Positions 8,413 through 17,444 of a stretch of DNA of 41,755 nucleotides are shown here, piece after piece; the first letter of the stretch is position 1, and each line of letters opens with the position of its first letter. Under the pieces are notes generated by a model, which was given only the letters and a program-made list of their open reading frames with translations, had not been told where the DNA came from and searched no databases. The stretch comes from Rhodococcus aetherivorans (GTDB lineage Bacteria; Actinomycetota; Actinomycetes; Mycobacteriales; Mycobacteriaceae), in the NCBI RefSeq assembly GCF_011058165.1, contig NZ_JAALEG010000057.1, positions 1-41,755 on the forward strand, given 5' to 3'. Both the position numbers and the translations under genes were made by a program.

Positions 8413-8455
8413 CGTGTGTGGTTCTGGCAGCGATTGCTACCAAAACCACGCACGG
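8413..8455. repeat. Hairpin repeat, copy 2 (right of AbiEi-like gene)
   Basis: This relative of the 7276-7318 element has the same length and 35 of 43 identical bases. Its arms GTGTGTGGTTCTGGCAG (8414-8430) and CTACCAAAACCACGCAC (8437-8453) differ from perfect pairing at three positions, all of which are tolerated as G-U pairs in RNA. The two copies differ mainly in the loop. Stem maintenance despite sequence drift suggests the structure is selected. It ends 5 bases before the fadB stop codon. Confidence 0.75.
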
Positions 8456-8460
8456 GCGCG

Positions 8461-10611
8461 TCAGCGCAGGGACGCCGGCGGGGTGAAGCGCTCGCCGTAC
8501 TTGGCGGCGAGTTCCTCGGCGCGCTTGACGAAGCCCTCCTTACCGCCCGGGTAGCCGGCGATGTACTGCGCGACGCCACCGGTCCAGGCCGGGAAGCCGA
8601 TGCCGAGGATCGAGCCGATGTTGGCGTCGGCGGTGGTACGCAGCACGCCCTCGTCGAAGCACTTCTGGGTCTCGATGGCCTCGATGAACAGCATCCGCTC
8701 GATCAGGTCCTGGATCGGGATGTCGGTGGGCGCGCTGCTGAACTTCTCGCGCAGGCCCGGCCAGATGCGGGTGCGCTTGCCGTCGGCGTACTCGTAGAAG
8801 CCGCCGCCACCGGCGCGGCCCGGGCGGCCCTCGTCGACGAGGAAGTCGACGACGGTGGTCGAATCGTCCTGCGGCACCTTCAGACCCGACGCCTCGGCGG
8901 CAGCCTCGGTCTCCTTGCGGATCTTCTGCATCAGCGTCAGGTTCAGCTCGTCCGACAGCTGCAGCGGCGGAGCCGGGTAGCCGGCCTGCGAACCGGCCTG
9001 CTCGATCGTGGCCGGCTCGATGCCCTCGCCGACCATGCGGATCGCCTCGTTGACGAACGTGCCGATGACGCGGGAGGTGAAGAATCCCCGCGAGTCGTTG
9101 ACGACGATCGGGGTCTTGCGGATCTGCTGGGCGAGATCGAACGCCTTGGCCAGCGTCGCGTCGGAGGTCTTCTCCCCCGCGATGATCTCGAGCAGCGGCA
9201 TCTTGTCGACCGGGGAGAAGAAGTGCAGGCCGATGAAGTCCTCCTGGCGCTTCACTCCCTCGGCGAGGCCGGTGATCGGCAGGGTCGAGGTGTTCGACCC
9301 GAGCACCGCGTCCGGCGCGACGACGTCCTCGATCTCCTGGAACACCTTGTGCTTGAGGCCGGTGTTCTCGAACACGGCCTCGATGACCAGGTCCGCGCCG
9401 GCCAGGTCGGCGGCGTCGGCCGTCGGCGTGATGCGGGCGAGCAGCGCCGCGGACTTCTCCTCCGTGGTCTTGCCGCGGGCGAGCGCCTTGGCCTCGAGGC
9501 CCTCCGAGTAGGCCTTGCCCTTCTGCGCCGACTCGATCGAGACGTCCTTGAGGATCACGTCCATACCGGCCTTGGCGCACACGTAGGCGATGCCCGCGCC
9601 CATCATGCCGGCGCCGAGCACGGCGACCTTCCGGAAGGTGGTCTTCGGGAACGGCGTGCCGTCGGCCTGCTTGGGGCGCGACGCCCCGGAGTTGATGGCC
9701 TGCATGTCGAAGAAGAACGCCTGGATCATGTTCTTGGCGACCTGGCCGGTGACCAGCTCGGTGAAGTAGCGGCCCTCGATCTTCGACGCGTTGTCGAAGT
9801 CGACCTGCGAGCCCTCGACGGCGGCGGCCATGATGGCCCGCGGGGCGGGCATCGGGGCGCCCTTGAGCTGCTTGCGCAGGTTCGCGGGGAACGCCGGCAG
9901 GTTCGCCGCGAACGACGGCGACGCGGGGGTGCCGCCGGGGATCTTGAAGCCCTTCTTGTCCCAGGGCTGCACGCCGCCTTCGGGATTGGCCTTGATCCAC
10001 GCCTTCGCGGCGGGGACGAGTTCGTCGATCGAGCCGACGACCTCGTCGATCAGGCCGAGTTCCTTGGCCTTGACCGGGTTGTACTTGTTGCCCTGCAGCA
10101 GCACCTGCATCAGCGCGGTCTGGATGCCGAGCATGCGCACGGTGCGGGTGACGCCGCCGCCGCCGGGCAGCAGGCCCAGGCTGGCCTCGGGCAGGCCGAT
10201 CTGCACGCCCTTGACGTCGGCCGCGATGCGGTGGTGGGTGGCCAGGGCGATCTCGAGACCGCCGCCGAGGGCCGCGCCGTTGATCGCGGCGACGACGGGC
10301 TTGCCGAGGGTTTCGAGCCGGCGCAGGTCCGCCTTGATGCCCTCGACCTCGTCGAAGATCCGCTGCGCGTCCTCGGGGCCGACCTTGATCATGTTCTTCA
10401 GGTCGCCGCCGGCGAAGAAGGTCTTCTTCGCGGAGGTGATCACGACACCGGTGATGTCGTCCTTCTCGGCGACCAGGCGGTCGACGGTGGCCTTCATCGA
10501 CGCCTTGTAGAGCTCGTTCATGGTGTTCGCGCCCTGATTCGGGTCGTCGAGGGTCAGCACCACGATGCCGTCGGCGTCGCGCTCCCAGCCGATCATGTTG
10601 TTCTCAGTCAC
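8461..10611 (-). CDS. fadB: Fatty oxidation complex alpha subunit: enoyl-CoA hydratase / 3-hydroxyacyl-CoA dehydrogenase
   Basis: This bifunctional beta-oxidation enzyme hydrates trans-2-enoyl-CoA and then oxidises the L-3-hydroxyacyl-CoA with NAD. The 716-residue length is typical. The crotonase domain occupies about 1-260, with oxyanion-hole segments FFAGGDL and NGAALGGGLEIAL and catalytic E120 and E142. The dehydrogenase has its NAD motif VLGAGMMGAG at 331-340, the catalytic-histidine segment GLHFFSPVDKMPLLEII, and two C-terminal helical domains. The GTG start at 10611 has GGGGA upstream. The frame continues further upstream, but that part overlaps fadA. It is 28 bases downstream of fadA, as in the trifunctional-enzyme operon of mycobacteria (Rv0859-Rv0860), so the two subunits probably form one complex. 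Confidence 0.96.
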   Translation of the reverse strand: MTENNMIGWERDADGIVVLTLDDPNQGANTMNELYKASMKATVDRLVAEKDDITGVVITSAKKTFFAGGDLKNMIKVGPEDAQRIFDEVEGIKADLRRLETLGKPVVAAINGAALGGGLEIALATHHRIAADVKGVQIGLPEASLGLLPGGGGVTRTVRMLGIQTALMQVLLQGNKYNPVKAKELGLIDEVVGSIDELVPAAKAWIKANPEGGVQPWDKKGFKIPGGTPASPSFAANLPAFPANLRKQLKGAPMPAPRAIMAAAVEGSQVDFDNASKIEGRYFTELVTGQVAKNMIQAFFFDMQAINSGASRPKQADGTPFPKTTFRKVAVLGAGMMGAGIAYVCAKAGMDVILKDVSIESAQKGKAYSEGLEAKALARGKTTEEKSAALLARITPTADAADLAGADLVIEAVFENTGLKHKVFQEIEDVVAPDAVLGSNTSTLPITGLAEGVKRQEDFIGLHFFSPVDKMPLLEIIAGEKTSDATLAKAFDLAQQIRKTPIVVNDSRGFFTSRVIGTFVNEAIRMVGEGIEPATIEQAGSQAGYPAPPLQLSDELNLTLMQKIRKETEAAAEASGLKVPQDDSTTVVDFLVDEGRPGRAGGGGFYEYADGKRTRIWPGLREKFSSAPTDIPIQDLIERMLFIEAIETQKCFDEGVLRTTADANIGSILGIGFPAWTGGVAQYIAGYPGGKEGFVKRAEELAAKYGERFTPPASLR

Positions 10612-10639
10612 TGTGAATTCCCCAGTCCCTTCCGAAGTT

Positions 10640-11854
<1,215 letters not shown>

Positions 11855-11901
11855 AGTGCAGGGTTCCTTCCCGTGCTTTGCGGATGCGAGGGGCGGCGGC
11901 T

Positions 11902-11917
11902 CGTGACAGCCGTCACG
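11902..11917. promoter_or_regulatory. Palindromic operator candidate upstream of fadA
   Basis: CGTGAC-AGCC-GTCACG is a perfect 6-base inverted repeat with a 4-base centre. It lies 47 bases upstream of the fadA start, where a repressor site for a beta-oxidation operon would be expected. The binding protein is not identified. Confidence 0.4.
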
Positions 11918-11961
11918 CCCGACCTCGTTCACCCTAGGAGCCGGGGCGCCCCGGACTGAAG

Positions 11962-11999
11962 GACCGAACCGAGCGGAGTCCGTGACCGAACCGAGCGGA
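11962..11999. repeat. 16-base direct repeat between the response regulator and fadA
   Basis: GACCGAACCGAGCGGA occurs at 11962-11977 and again, identical, at 11984-11999, a period of 22 bases (about two helical turns). It lies just beyond the stop codon of the response regulator and about 110 bases upstream of fadA. The period is compatible with tandem protein binding on one DNA face, or with a simple local duplication. Confidence 0.45.
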
Positions 12000-12002
12000 C
12001 GT

Positions 12003-12653
12003 TCACGCCCCGAGACCGGCCTCGCGGGCCCGCACGATCGCGGTCGACCGGTCGGCCGCGCCGAGCTTGCCGAGCACGTTCGACACGTGGTTGCGCACCG
12101 TTTTCGGGCTCAGCACCAGCCGGCGGGCGATGGTCGCGTTGTCGTGCCCGCGCGCCATCAGGTCCAGCACCTCGCGTTCGCGATCGGTGAGTTCCGGGAA
12201 CACCGCCGGCGCCAGGGTGCGGGAGGCGGCCATCGCCCCGATGGCCTTGGCGGCGACGGCGGCACCGACGATGACCTCGCCGTCCGCGACGGCGCGGATC
12301 GCCCGCTCGACACCCGATGGGTCGGCACCCTTGACGAGGTAGCCGCGCGCCCCGGCGCGCACCGAGGCGACGAGCGACTCCTCGTCCTCGTGCATCGTCA
12401 CCACCAGCACCCGCAGCTCGGGGAACCGCCCGAGCAGCTGCCGGGTCGCCTCGATGCCCGAGCCGTCCCCGAGTTCGAGGTCCATGAGCACGACGTCGAC
12501 GTCCGCGGTGATCACCTCGAGCGCCTCGGCGACCGAACTGGCCTGGGCCACCACCTCGATGCCGTCGAGGGTGCCCAGCAGCGCGACGAGCCCGAGCCGG
12601 AACACCGGATGGTCGTCGACGACGGCGACGGCGATCGCCGCGGGGGCGTTCAC
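12003..12653 (-). CDS. NarL/FixJ family response regulator
   Basis: This 216-residue response regulator has a receiver domain with acidic pocket D13-D14, phosphoacceptor D58 in [13 protein letters not shown], and the conserved Thr and Lys of [10 protein letters not shown] and GYLVKGA. A LuxR-type HTH follows ([25 protein letters not shown], then [17 protein letters not shown]). The GTG start at 12653 overlaps the stop of the sensor kinase gene by four bases. This is therefore a cognate pair, with phosphotransfer from the kinase below. Targets are unknown. The direct repeat just downstream and the membrane gene at 14629 are candidates. Confidence 0.93.
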   Translation of the reverse strand: MNAPAAIAVAVVDDHPVFRLGLVALLGTLDGIEVVAQASSVAEALEVITADVDVVLMDLELGDGSGIEATRQLLGRFPELRVLVVTMHEDEESLVASVRAGARGYLVKGADPSGVERAIRAVADGEVIVGAAVAAKAIGAMAASRTLAPAVFPELTDREREVLDLMARGHDNATIARRLVLSPKTVRNHVSNVLGKLGAADRSTAIVRAREAGLGA

Positions 12654-14584
12654 GACGGGCCCCACGGGAGGTCCGCCGTGACGACGGTGCCGTGCGGCTG
12701 CGCCGCGGCGATCTCGACGGTGCCGCCGACGTCCTCGGCGCGTTCGCGCATGCTGTGCGTCCCCACGCCCCGTCGCGCGTTCCGGTCCAGCCCGCGGCCC
12801 GCGTCGCGTACCTCGAGGGTGAGCCGGTCCGCCGCCGCCCGCACGAGCACCCGGCACCCGTCGGCACCGCTGTGCCGACGCGCGTTGGTGACCGCCTCGG
12901 CGGCGATGCCGTACGCCGCGGCGACGACCGCCCCGCCCCGGCCCGGTGGCACATCGGCGTCCACGTCGACGCGGAATCCACTGCGCGAGTGGACCGCCGA
13001 CATCTCCTCCAGCGCGGCGGCAAGACCCAGCTCGTCCAGGACGGGCGGCAGCAGCCCCCGGGAGAGCTCGCGCACGCCCTCGACCTGGTGGTCGAGTTCG
13101 CGCAGCAGCGAGTCGATCAGCGGAGCGGCGCCGGCGGAGTCGCTGTCGATGAGGTTGCGGGCGCCCTGCAGCCCGAGCCGGATACCGGCGAGGGACGGAC
13201 CGAGCCCGTCGTGCAGTTCCCGGCGGATGGTGCGGCGCTCGGCGAGCCGGGCCTCGGTGAGCCGGTCGCGCGCCGCGTCGAGCTCCTCCGAGGACCGCAG
13301 CACCACGAGCCCGGCCTCCACCACGGAGGCGAGTTCGCCGAGCGCGCGGAAGCTGCGGGGCCCCAGCGTCTCACCGGGCGGGGCGGTCACCTCGAGCCGG
13401 CCGTCGCGCAGGACGACCTGCTCGGTGGGCCCGGTGGGGGTGCCCCATCGGGCGAGCGCCTCGTCGCCGCGGCGCACCGTCACCGACTCGAGGCGCAGCG
13501 CCACACCGACTCCGGCGGCGAGGTCCTCGAGCAGCCGCCGCGGCGTCTGCGCCCCCGCGAAGTGCCGGCCGAGCCGGCGCACCGCGCTCGCCGGGTCGTC
13601 GCCCTCGCCGTAGACGAGGGTGTGCACGCGCCGGGTCAGCCAGGCCCGCACCGGTTGCACGGCCAGGGCCACCGCGACCGCGGCGATGGCCTGGGCGACG
13701 ACGGATCCGTCCGTCGGCAGGATCAGGGCGACGGTGGCGGTCACGGCGAGGTAGCCGGTGGCGAGTACCGCGACGAGGCTGCCGGCGACGGCGGCGCGGC
13801 CGACCGCGAGGTCGAGCCCCCACAGCCGTTGCCGCAGCACCACCACGAGGATCGCGACCGGGTAGAACGCCTGCGTGGCCAGGTGCAGCAGCGGCGTGAG
13901 CATCCACGGCAGGCCGGGCACCGCCAGCGGGATGTAGGACACCGCCATCAGGGCGGTGCCGAGCGCGAGCCAGCCCAGGCCGATGCGATCGGAGACCGGG
14001 CCGCACCGCCACCGGTAGGTGATGTCCGCAGCGGCGAGCAGGCCGAGCGTGACGACGGGCAGCACGAGCCAGCCGACGGCGGTGCCGGTGAAGGTACGGG
14101 CCCAGAAGAACCACGCGGTGACCACGGCACCGGCGAGCACGCCGAGGCGGGCGCGCCGGTCGAGCGGCGTGTCGCGGACCAGCCAGGGCACCACCAGGAA
14201 CAACGCCAGGGTGCCGGGGATCCACGCGGTGCTCTGCAGCGGCGCGAGGACCCCGGCGAACGGCAGCCCGGGCCGCACCTCCGCGAGCTTCGTCCAGGCG
14301 TAGCTCAGGGCCGAGAGCCCGACGCCGATCGATGCGAGCGACAGCAGGATCGGCACCGGATGCACCCGGCGCGCCAGCACCACGCCGGCGACGGTGCCGT
14401 ACACCGCGGCACCCACGGCGTCGACGAGGAAGAACAGCTGATCGGAGTCGAGGTCCGGGCGGGCGGTGGCGAAGACCACGAGGGCCGCGACGGCCAGGCC
14501 CCCCGAGAGCACGGCGACGACGGCGGCGGGCACCGGTGCGCCACCGGTGCCCGCCGCCGTCTCGGATGCGCCCGCAACAGCCAT
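12650..14584 (-). CDS. Membrane sensor histidine kinase (NarL/DesK-type, HisKA_3)
   Basis: The 644-residue protein has an N-terminal half of about ten hydrophobic segments (residues 20-310), which suggests the membrane portion itself is the sensor. A GAF-like linker (about 330-430) follows, then the HisKA_3 box RRTIRRELHDGLGPSLAGIR with phosphoacceptor H458. A HATPase_c domain ends the protein, with AAEAVTNARRHSGA (N-box), VRDAGRGLD (G1) and GVGTHSMRERAEDVGGTVEI (G2). The ATG at 14584 starts the hydrophobic region and is preferred over the much longer open frame. It sits 44 bases after the small membrane-protein gene and is coupled to the response regulator. The stimulus is unknown. Confidence 0.9.
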   Translation of the reverse strand: MAVAGASETAAGTGGAPVPAAVVAVLSGGLAVAALVVFATARPDLDSDQLFFLVDAVGAAVYGTVAGVVLARRVHPVPILLSLASIGVGLSALSYAWTKLAEVRPGLPFAGVLAPLQSTAWIPGTLALFLVVPWLVRDTPLDRRARLGVLAGAVVTAWFFWARTFTGTAVGWLVLPVVTLGLLAAADITYRWRCGPVSDRIGLGWLALGTALMAVSYIPLAVPGLPWMLTPLLHLATQAFYPVAILVVVLRQRLWGLDLAVGRAAVAGSLVAVLATGYLAVTATVALILPTDGSVVAQAIAAVAVALAVQPVRAWLTRRVHTLVYGEGDDPASAVRRLGRHFAGAQTPRRLLEDLAAGVGVALRLESVTVRRGDEALARWGTPTGPTEQVVLRDGRLEVTAPPGETLGPRSFRALGELASVVEAGLVVLRSSEELDAARDRLTEARLAERRTIRRELHDGLGPSLAGIRLGLQGARNLIDSDSAGAAPLIDSLLRELDHQVEGVRELSRGLLPPVLDELGLAAALEEMSAVHSRSGFRVDVDADVPPGRGGAVVAAAYGIAAEAVTNARRHSGADGCRVLVRAAADRLTLEVRDAGRGLDRNARRGVGTHSMRERAEDVGGTVEIAAAQPHGTVVTADLPWGPS

Positions 14585-14628
14585 GATGCGGTGAGTATGC
14601 CCCGCGGCCGGATCCGTCGCGCGGCAGC

Positions 14629-15315
14629 CTATCGGCGCGCCCTGTCGGAGACGGCGAATCCGATGCCGGCGACGAGCACCCACACGGGACCGACGAAGCC
14701 GGCCATGTATTGCAGCGGGGAGATCCCGAGCAGCGCGGTCAGGCCGCCGAGCACCACGCTCGCCCAGCCCAGCCACCGCGGCGTCGCGCCGTGGCGCAGC
14801 GACGCGGCCGCCACCGCCAGGCCGCTGACCCCCGCGCCGACCCACAGCCACGGGATCGTGCCGACCCAGTGCGCGCCGACGACGGCGAACTCGGCGACCA
14901 TCTGTCCCGGCTCGCTCAGCCCGAACAGCAGCTCGGTGTCCAGGCCGGCGCCGAGCAGTCCGGCGGTCGCCGTGAGCAGCAGACCGAACGCCGCGACCGA
15001 CGGCAGCAGGCTGTCCTCGGGCAGGGCGATCCGCAGGCGGCGCTGCAGGCCGGCGGCGAAGATCAGCAGCAGCACCGTCGACACCATGAGCGACAGGTGC
15101 ATCACCAGCAGTGGGGTTCGTTCGCCCGCGAACGCCTCGGCGATCGCGGGCGCGTTGCCGGCCGTGGATTCGTCGTAGGCGGCGCCCATACCCATGCTCG
15201 CCTGGATGGCGACGACCCCGGCGAGCCCGGCAACGGCCCCCGACCATGCCCAGGCGCTCGACGACGCGCGCCGTGCGGCCGTGCGTCCGTCCTCCGTCAC
15301 GCTCACTGTGCTCAT
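14629..15315 (-). CDS. Integral membrane protein, first gene of the two-component operon
   Basis: The 228-residue protein has about seven hydrophobic segments: AWSGAVAGLAGVVAIQAS, LLVMHLSLMVSTVLLLIFAAG, then segments to WVLVAGIGFAVSD. After the first segment comes an extracytoplasmic loop, ASMGMGAAYDESTAGNAPAI. I do not recognise the family with certainty; it looks like the DUF4386-type membrane proteins. The ATG at 15315 is chosen because the upstream frame has no hydrophobic or conserved character. It is 44 bases upstream of the sensor kinase on the same strand. It may be an accessory sensor or the regulated output of that system; both are inference. Confidence 0.75.
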   Translation of the reverse strand: MSTVSVTEDGRTAARRASSSAWAWSGAVAGLAGVVAIQASMGMGAAYDESTAGNAPAIAEAFAGERTPLLVMHLSLMVSTVLLLIFAAGLQRRLRIALPEDSLLPSVAAFGLLLTATAGLLGAGLDTELLFGLSEPGQMVAEFAVVGAHWVGTIPWLWVGAGVSGLAVAAASLRHGATPRWLGWASVVLGGLTALLGISPLQYMAGFVGPVWVLVAGIGFAVSDRARR

Positions 15316-15458
15316 CGGTTCGGTGTCCCTCCCGTCGTACCGGCGCGCTCTGCGCCTGACGGAGAGGCTGCTGCGCCCGGCGTCCCGGTCGCCAGGGACA
15401 CCCGTCCCGTCCCGGTGGGATTCCTCCGGCGGGATGCCGGACCGGTCCTCGCGCGCGT

Positions 15459-15500
15459 CGGTGCTTGCCGCGCGCGTGAGGACGCGCGCGACAAGCACCG
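15459..15500 (-). terminator. 19-bp stem hairpin downstream of the permease gene
   Basis: Arms 15459-15477 and 15482-15500 pair at 18 of 19 positions around a 4-base loop (arm core GGTGCTTG...CGCGCGCGT). The hairpin starts 33 bases past the permease stop codon on the minus strand, so it probably terminates that transcript before the membrane/kinase/regulator operon. There is no U-tract, as is common in actinobacteria. Confidence 0.65.
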
Positions 15501-15532
15501 TTCCGCGCGAGAGTGACCGCGCTGCAGGCGAA

Positions 15533-17092
15533 TCAGTAGATGAGGACGGCGAACAGCGTGCTGAGCACGAGCCCCGCCATCACCGGCAGGAAGCACTTGC
15601 GGGCCAGGTCGAGGACGGGGACGCGGGCGAATCCGGCCACGGCGACGAGCGACGACCACGCGACGATCACCCCGCCGCCGGACCAGATGTTGCCCATCTG
15701 CCCGATCGCGGCGAGGGTCGACGGATCCATGCCGACCGCCGGGCCCAGCGCGCCGGACAGCGAACCGGTCAGCGGCAGACCGCTGAAGCCGGACCCGTCC
15801 AGCCCGGCCACCACGCCGATGAGCAGGATGCCGAACGACGTGACGAACGGGTTCTGCGGCAGGTGCGACTGTGCCGCGTTGACGAGATCGAACAGGATTC
15901 CCGGACCCGTCTCGCCGTCCGCGTAGCCGAGGATGGCACCGGAGAAGTCGGGGTTGCCGATGAGGAAGAAGCCGGCGATCGGCAGCACGACGCCCATCGC
16001 CTTGAAGGCGAACACCAGACCGTCGACGAGGTGCTCGGAGGTGGTCTCGAGGAAGCCGCCCCTGTCGTTGGACGCGGCGGCCGCGAACAGGATGAGCGCC
16101 GCGATTCCACCGACGATGGCCGCGGCGTCCCCACCCTGCAGGGGCGGCACCACCTGGGTGAACTTGCCCAGCAGCAGATACACGATGAAGGCGAGGTAGG
16201 CGAGCGGAACGAGCATCGCGAACGCCTTCGCGGTGCCCCTGCTCTCGGCGAGTTCGTAGCTGCCGGGGTCGCGCTCGGCGACGATCACGGCCGTCGCCGT
16301 GCTCGCGGCACCGTCGGGGCCACCGGCGGGGCCGCCGCCCACGGGCTCGGGCTGCACCGGCTGCCGGCTCGGGGCGGATCCGCCGCCGGCCGGGCCGTCG
16401 GCGCCGCGGTCGGCCTCGGCCTCCCACTCGACGAGCAGGTCCGGCGACGGCGCCCGCCACGTCCGGCGCTGCGCGACGAACGTGATCGCCAGCGCGGTCA
16501 CGCCGACGACGAGCGACAGCACGAGCGACTTGTCCGCCACGGCGTCGACGTCGGCACCGGCCGCCGTGGCGGAGATGCCCGGTGCGACCTTGATGATGTA
16601 GTCCGACGACAGGGCCATGCCCTGGCCACAGATGGCGATGACCATGCCGACCGACAGCGGCGACAGGCCGGCCCGGATGGCGACGGGGATCAGCACGGCA
16701 CCGACGAGCGGGACGGCCGGGGTGGGCCAGAAGAACAGGGAGATCACGTACGTCACGACGGCCAGCACGACGAAGCTGCTGGTGCCGGTACGCATGACCC
16801 TGCGGAACGGCGCGACCATCAGCCGGTCGGCGCCGAGTTGCCGCAGCGCGCCGAGCATCGCGGTCACCAGCGCGATGATCAGGAAGATGTTGAACAGCTC
16901 CTTCGCGGCCACGAGGCTGGCGTTGAAGATCGAGGACAGTCCGGTGACGATGCTGCCGGAGAACACGAAGGCGGTCAGGAACGTTCCGATGACTGCGGGA
17001 ACCACGATGTTCTTCCGCAGGGCCATGGTGGCCAGGATGACGACGATGCCGGCCACGTAGACCCAGTGGGCGGCTGTGAGTTGTACGTCCAA
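15533..17092 (-). CDS. Ion-transporter-superfamily permease (GntP/dicarboxylate-carrier-like)
   Basis: The 519-residue protein has about 12 hydrophobic segments in two halves. A hydrophilic, Pro/Gly-rich linker (about residues 215-270) joins them, as in permeases that take up organic anions. The repeated signature is visible: FFWPTPAVPLVGAVLIPVAI in the first half and GQMGNIWSGGGVIVAWSSLV in the second. I assign it to the ion-transporter superfamily but cannot name the substrate. The start is the TTG at 17092, with AGGA seven bases upstream; the frame beyond it is not conserved-looking. It shares a 350-base divergent regulatory region with an MFS gene. A DNA element there also occurs beside the pucR-type gene, suggesting shared control. 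Confidence 0.7.
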   Translation of the reverse strand: MDVQLTAAHWVYVAGIVVILATMALRKNIVVPAVIGTFLTAFVFSGSIVTGLSSIFNASLVAAKELFNIFLIIALVTAMLGALRQLGADRLMVAPFRRVMRTGTSSFVVLAVVTYVISLFFWPTPAVPLVGAVLIPVAIRAGLSPLSVGMVIAICGQGMALSSDYIIKVAPGISATAAGADVDAVADKSLVLSLVVGVTALAITFVAQRRTWRAPSPDLLVEWEAEADRGADGPAGGGSAPSRQPVQPEPVGGGPAGGPDGAASTATAVIVAERDPGSYELAESRGTAKAFAMLVPLAYLAFIVYLLLGKFTQVVPPLQGGDAAAIVGGIAALILFAAAASNDRGGFLETTSEHLVDGLVFAFKAMGVVLPIAGFFLIGNPDFSGAILGYADGETGPGILFDLVNAAQSHLPQNPFVTSFGILLIGVVAGLDGSGFSGLPLTGSLSGALGPAVGMDPSTLAAIGQMGNIWSGGGVIVAWSSLVAVAGFARVPVLDLARKCFLPVMAGLVLSTLFAVLIY

Positions 17093-17444
17093 TTCGAGTC
17101 CTAAGTCAGGAGCAGAACGAGTGAGGGGCTGTGTTCGTGGAACTTTCCGCGCTCGTTCATGCCTGGTCAACGCAAACCTTGCACAGTGCCCCGAACTGTA
17201 GATGTGCAGTGTGTTCCTGTTTTGCGTTTCCGTGTCCTCCGGTAGCGCGATCGTGAACAATTGCTACGAACTTGTGTCTTCCGCCGTTTCCGCCGGGCGA
17301 ACCCCGATTCCTTGGGCAGGGTGCACACTCCGGGCGCGTCCGCCTGTGCTGTTTACGAATTCGACGCCGATGCGGCGGTACCGGGCGCGGTGAGACAGTG
17401 AGGCCACGGCCCCCGCCGTATCGCTCGCGAGCCACAGGAGACAG
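17093..17444. promoter_or_regulatory. Divergent promoter region between permease and MFS genes
   Basis: This 352-base gene-free stretch is more AT-rich around 17160-17280 than its surroundings. At 17253-17276 it holds an element of form GTG-N2-CAATTG-N-TACGAACTTGTG. The same pattern with small gaps occurs at 20593-20615 in front of the PucR and GlcG-like genes. A TGCACA...TGTGCA-like inverted pair spans about 17180-17208. The MFS ribosome binding site CAGGAG is at 17435-17440. No convincing coding capacity was seen. Confidence 0.5.
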
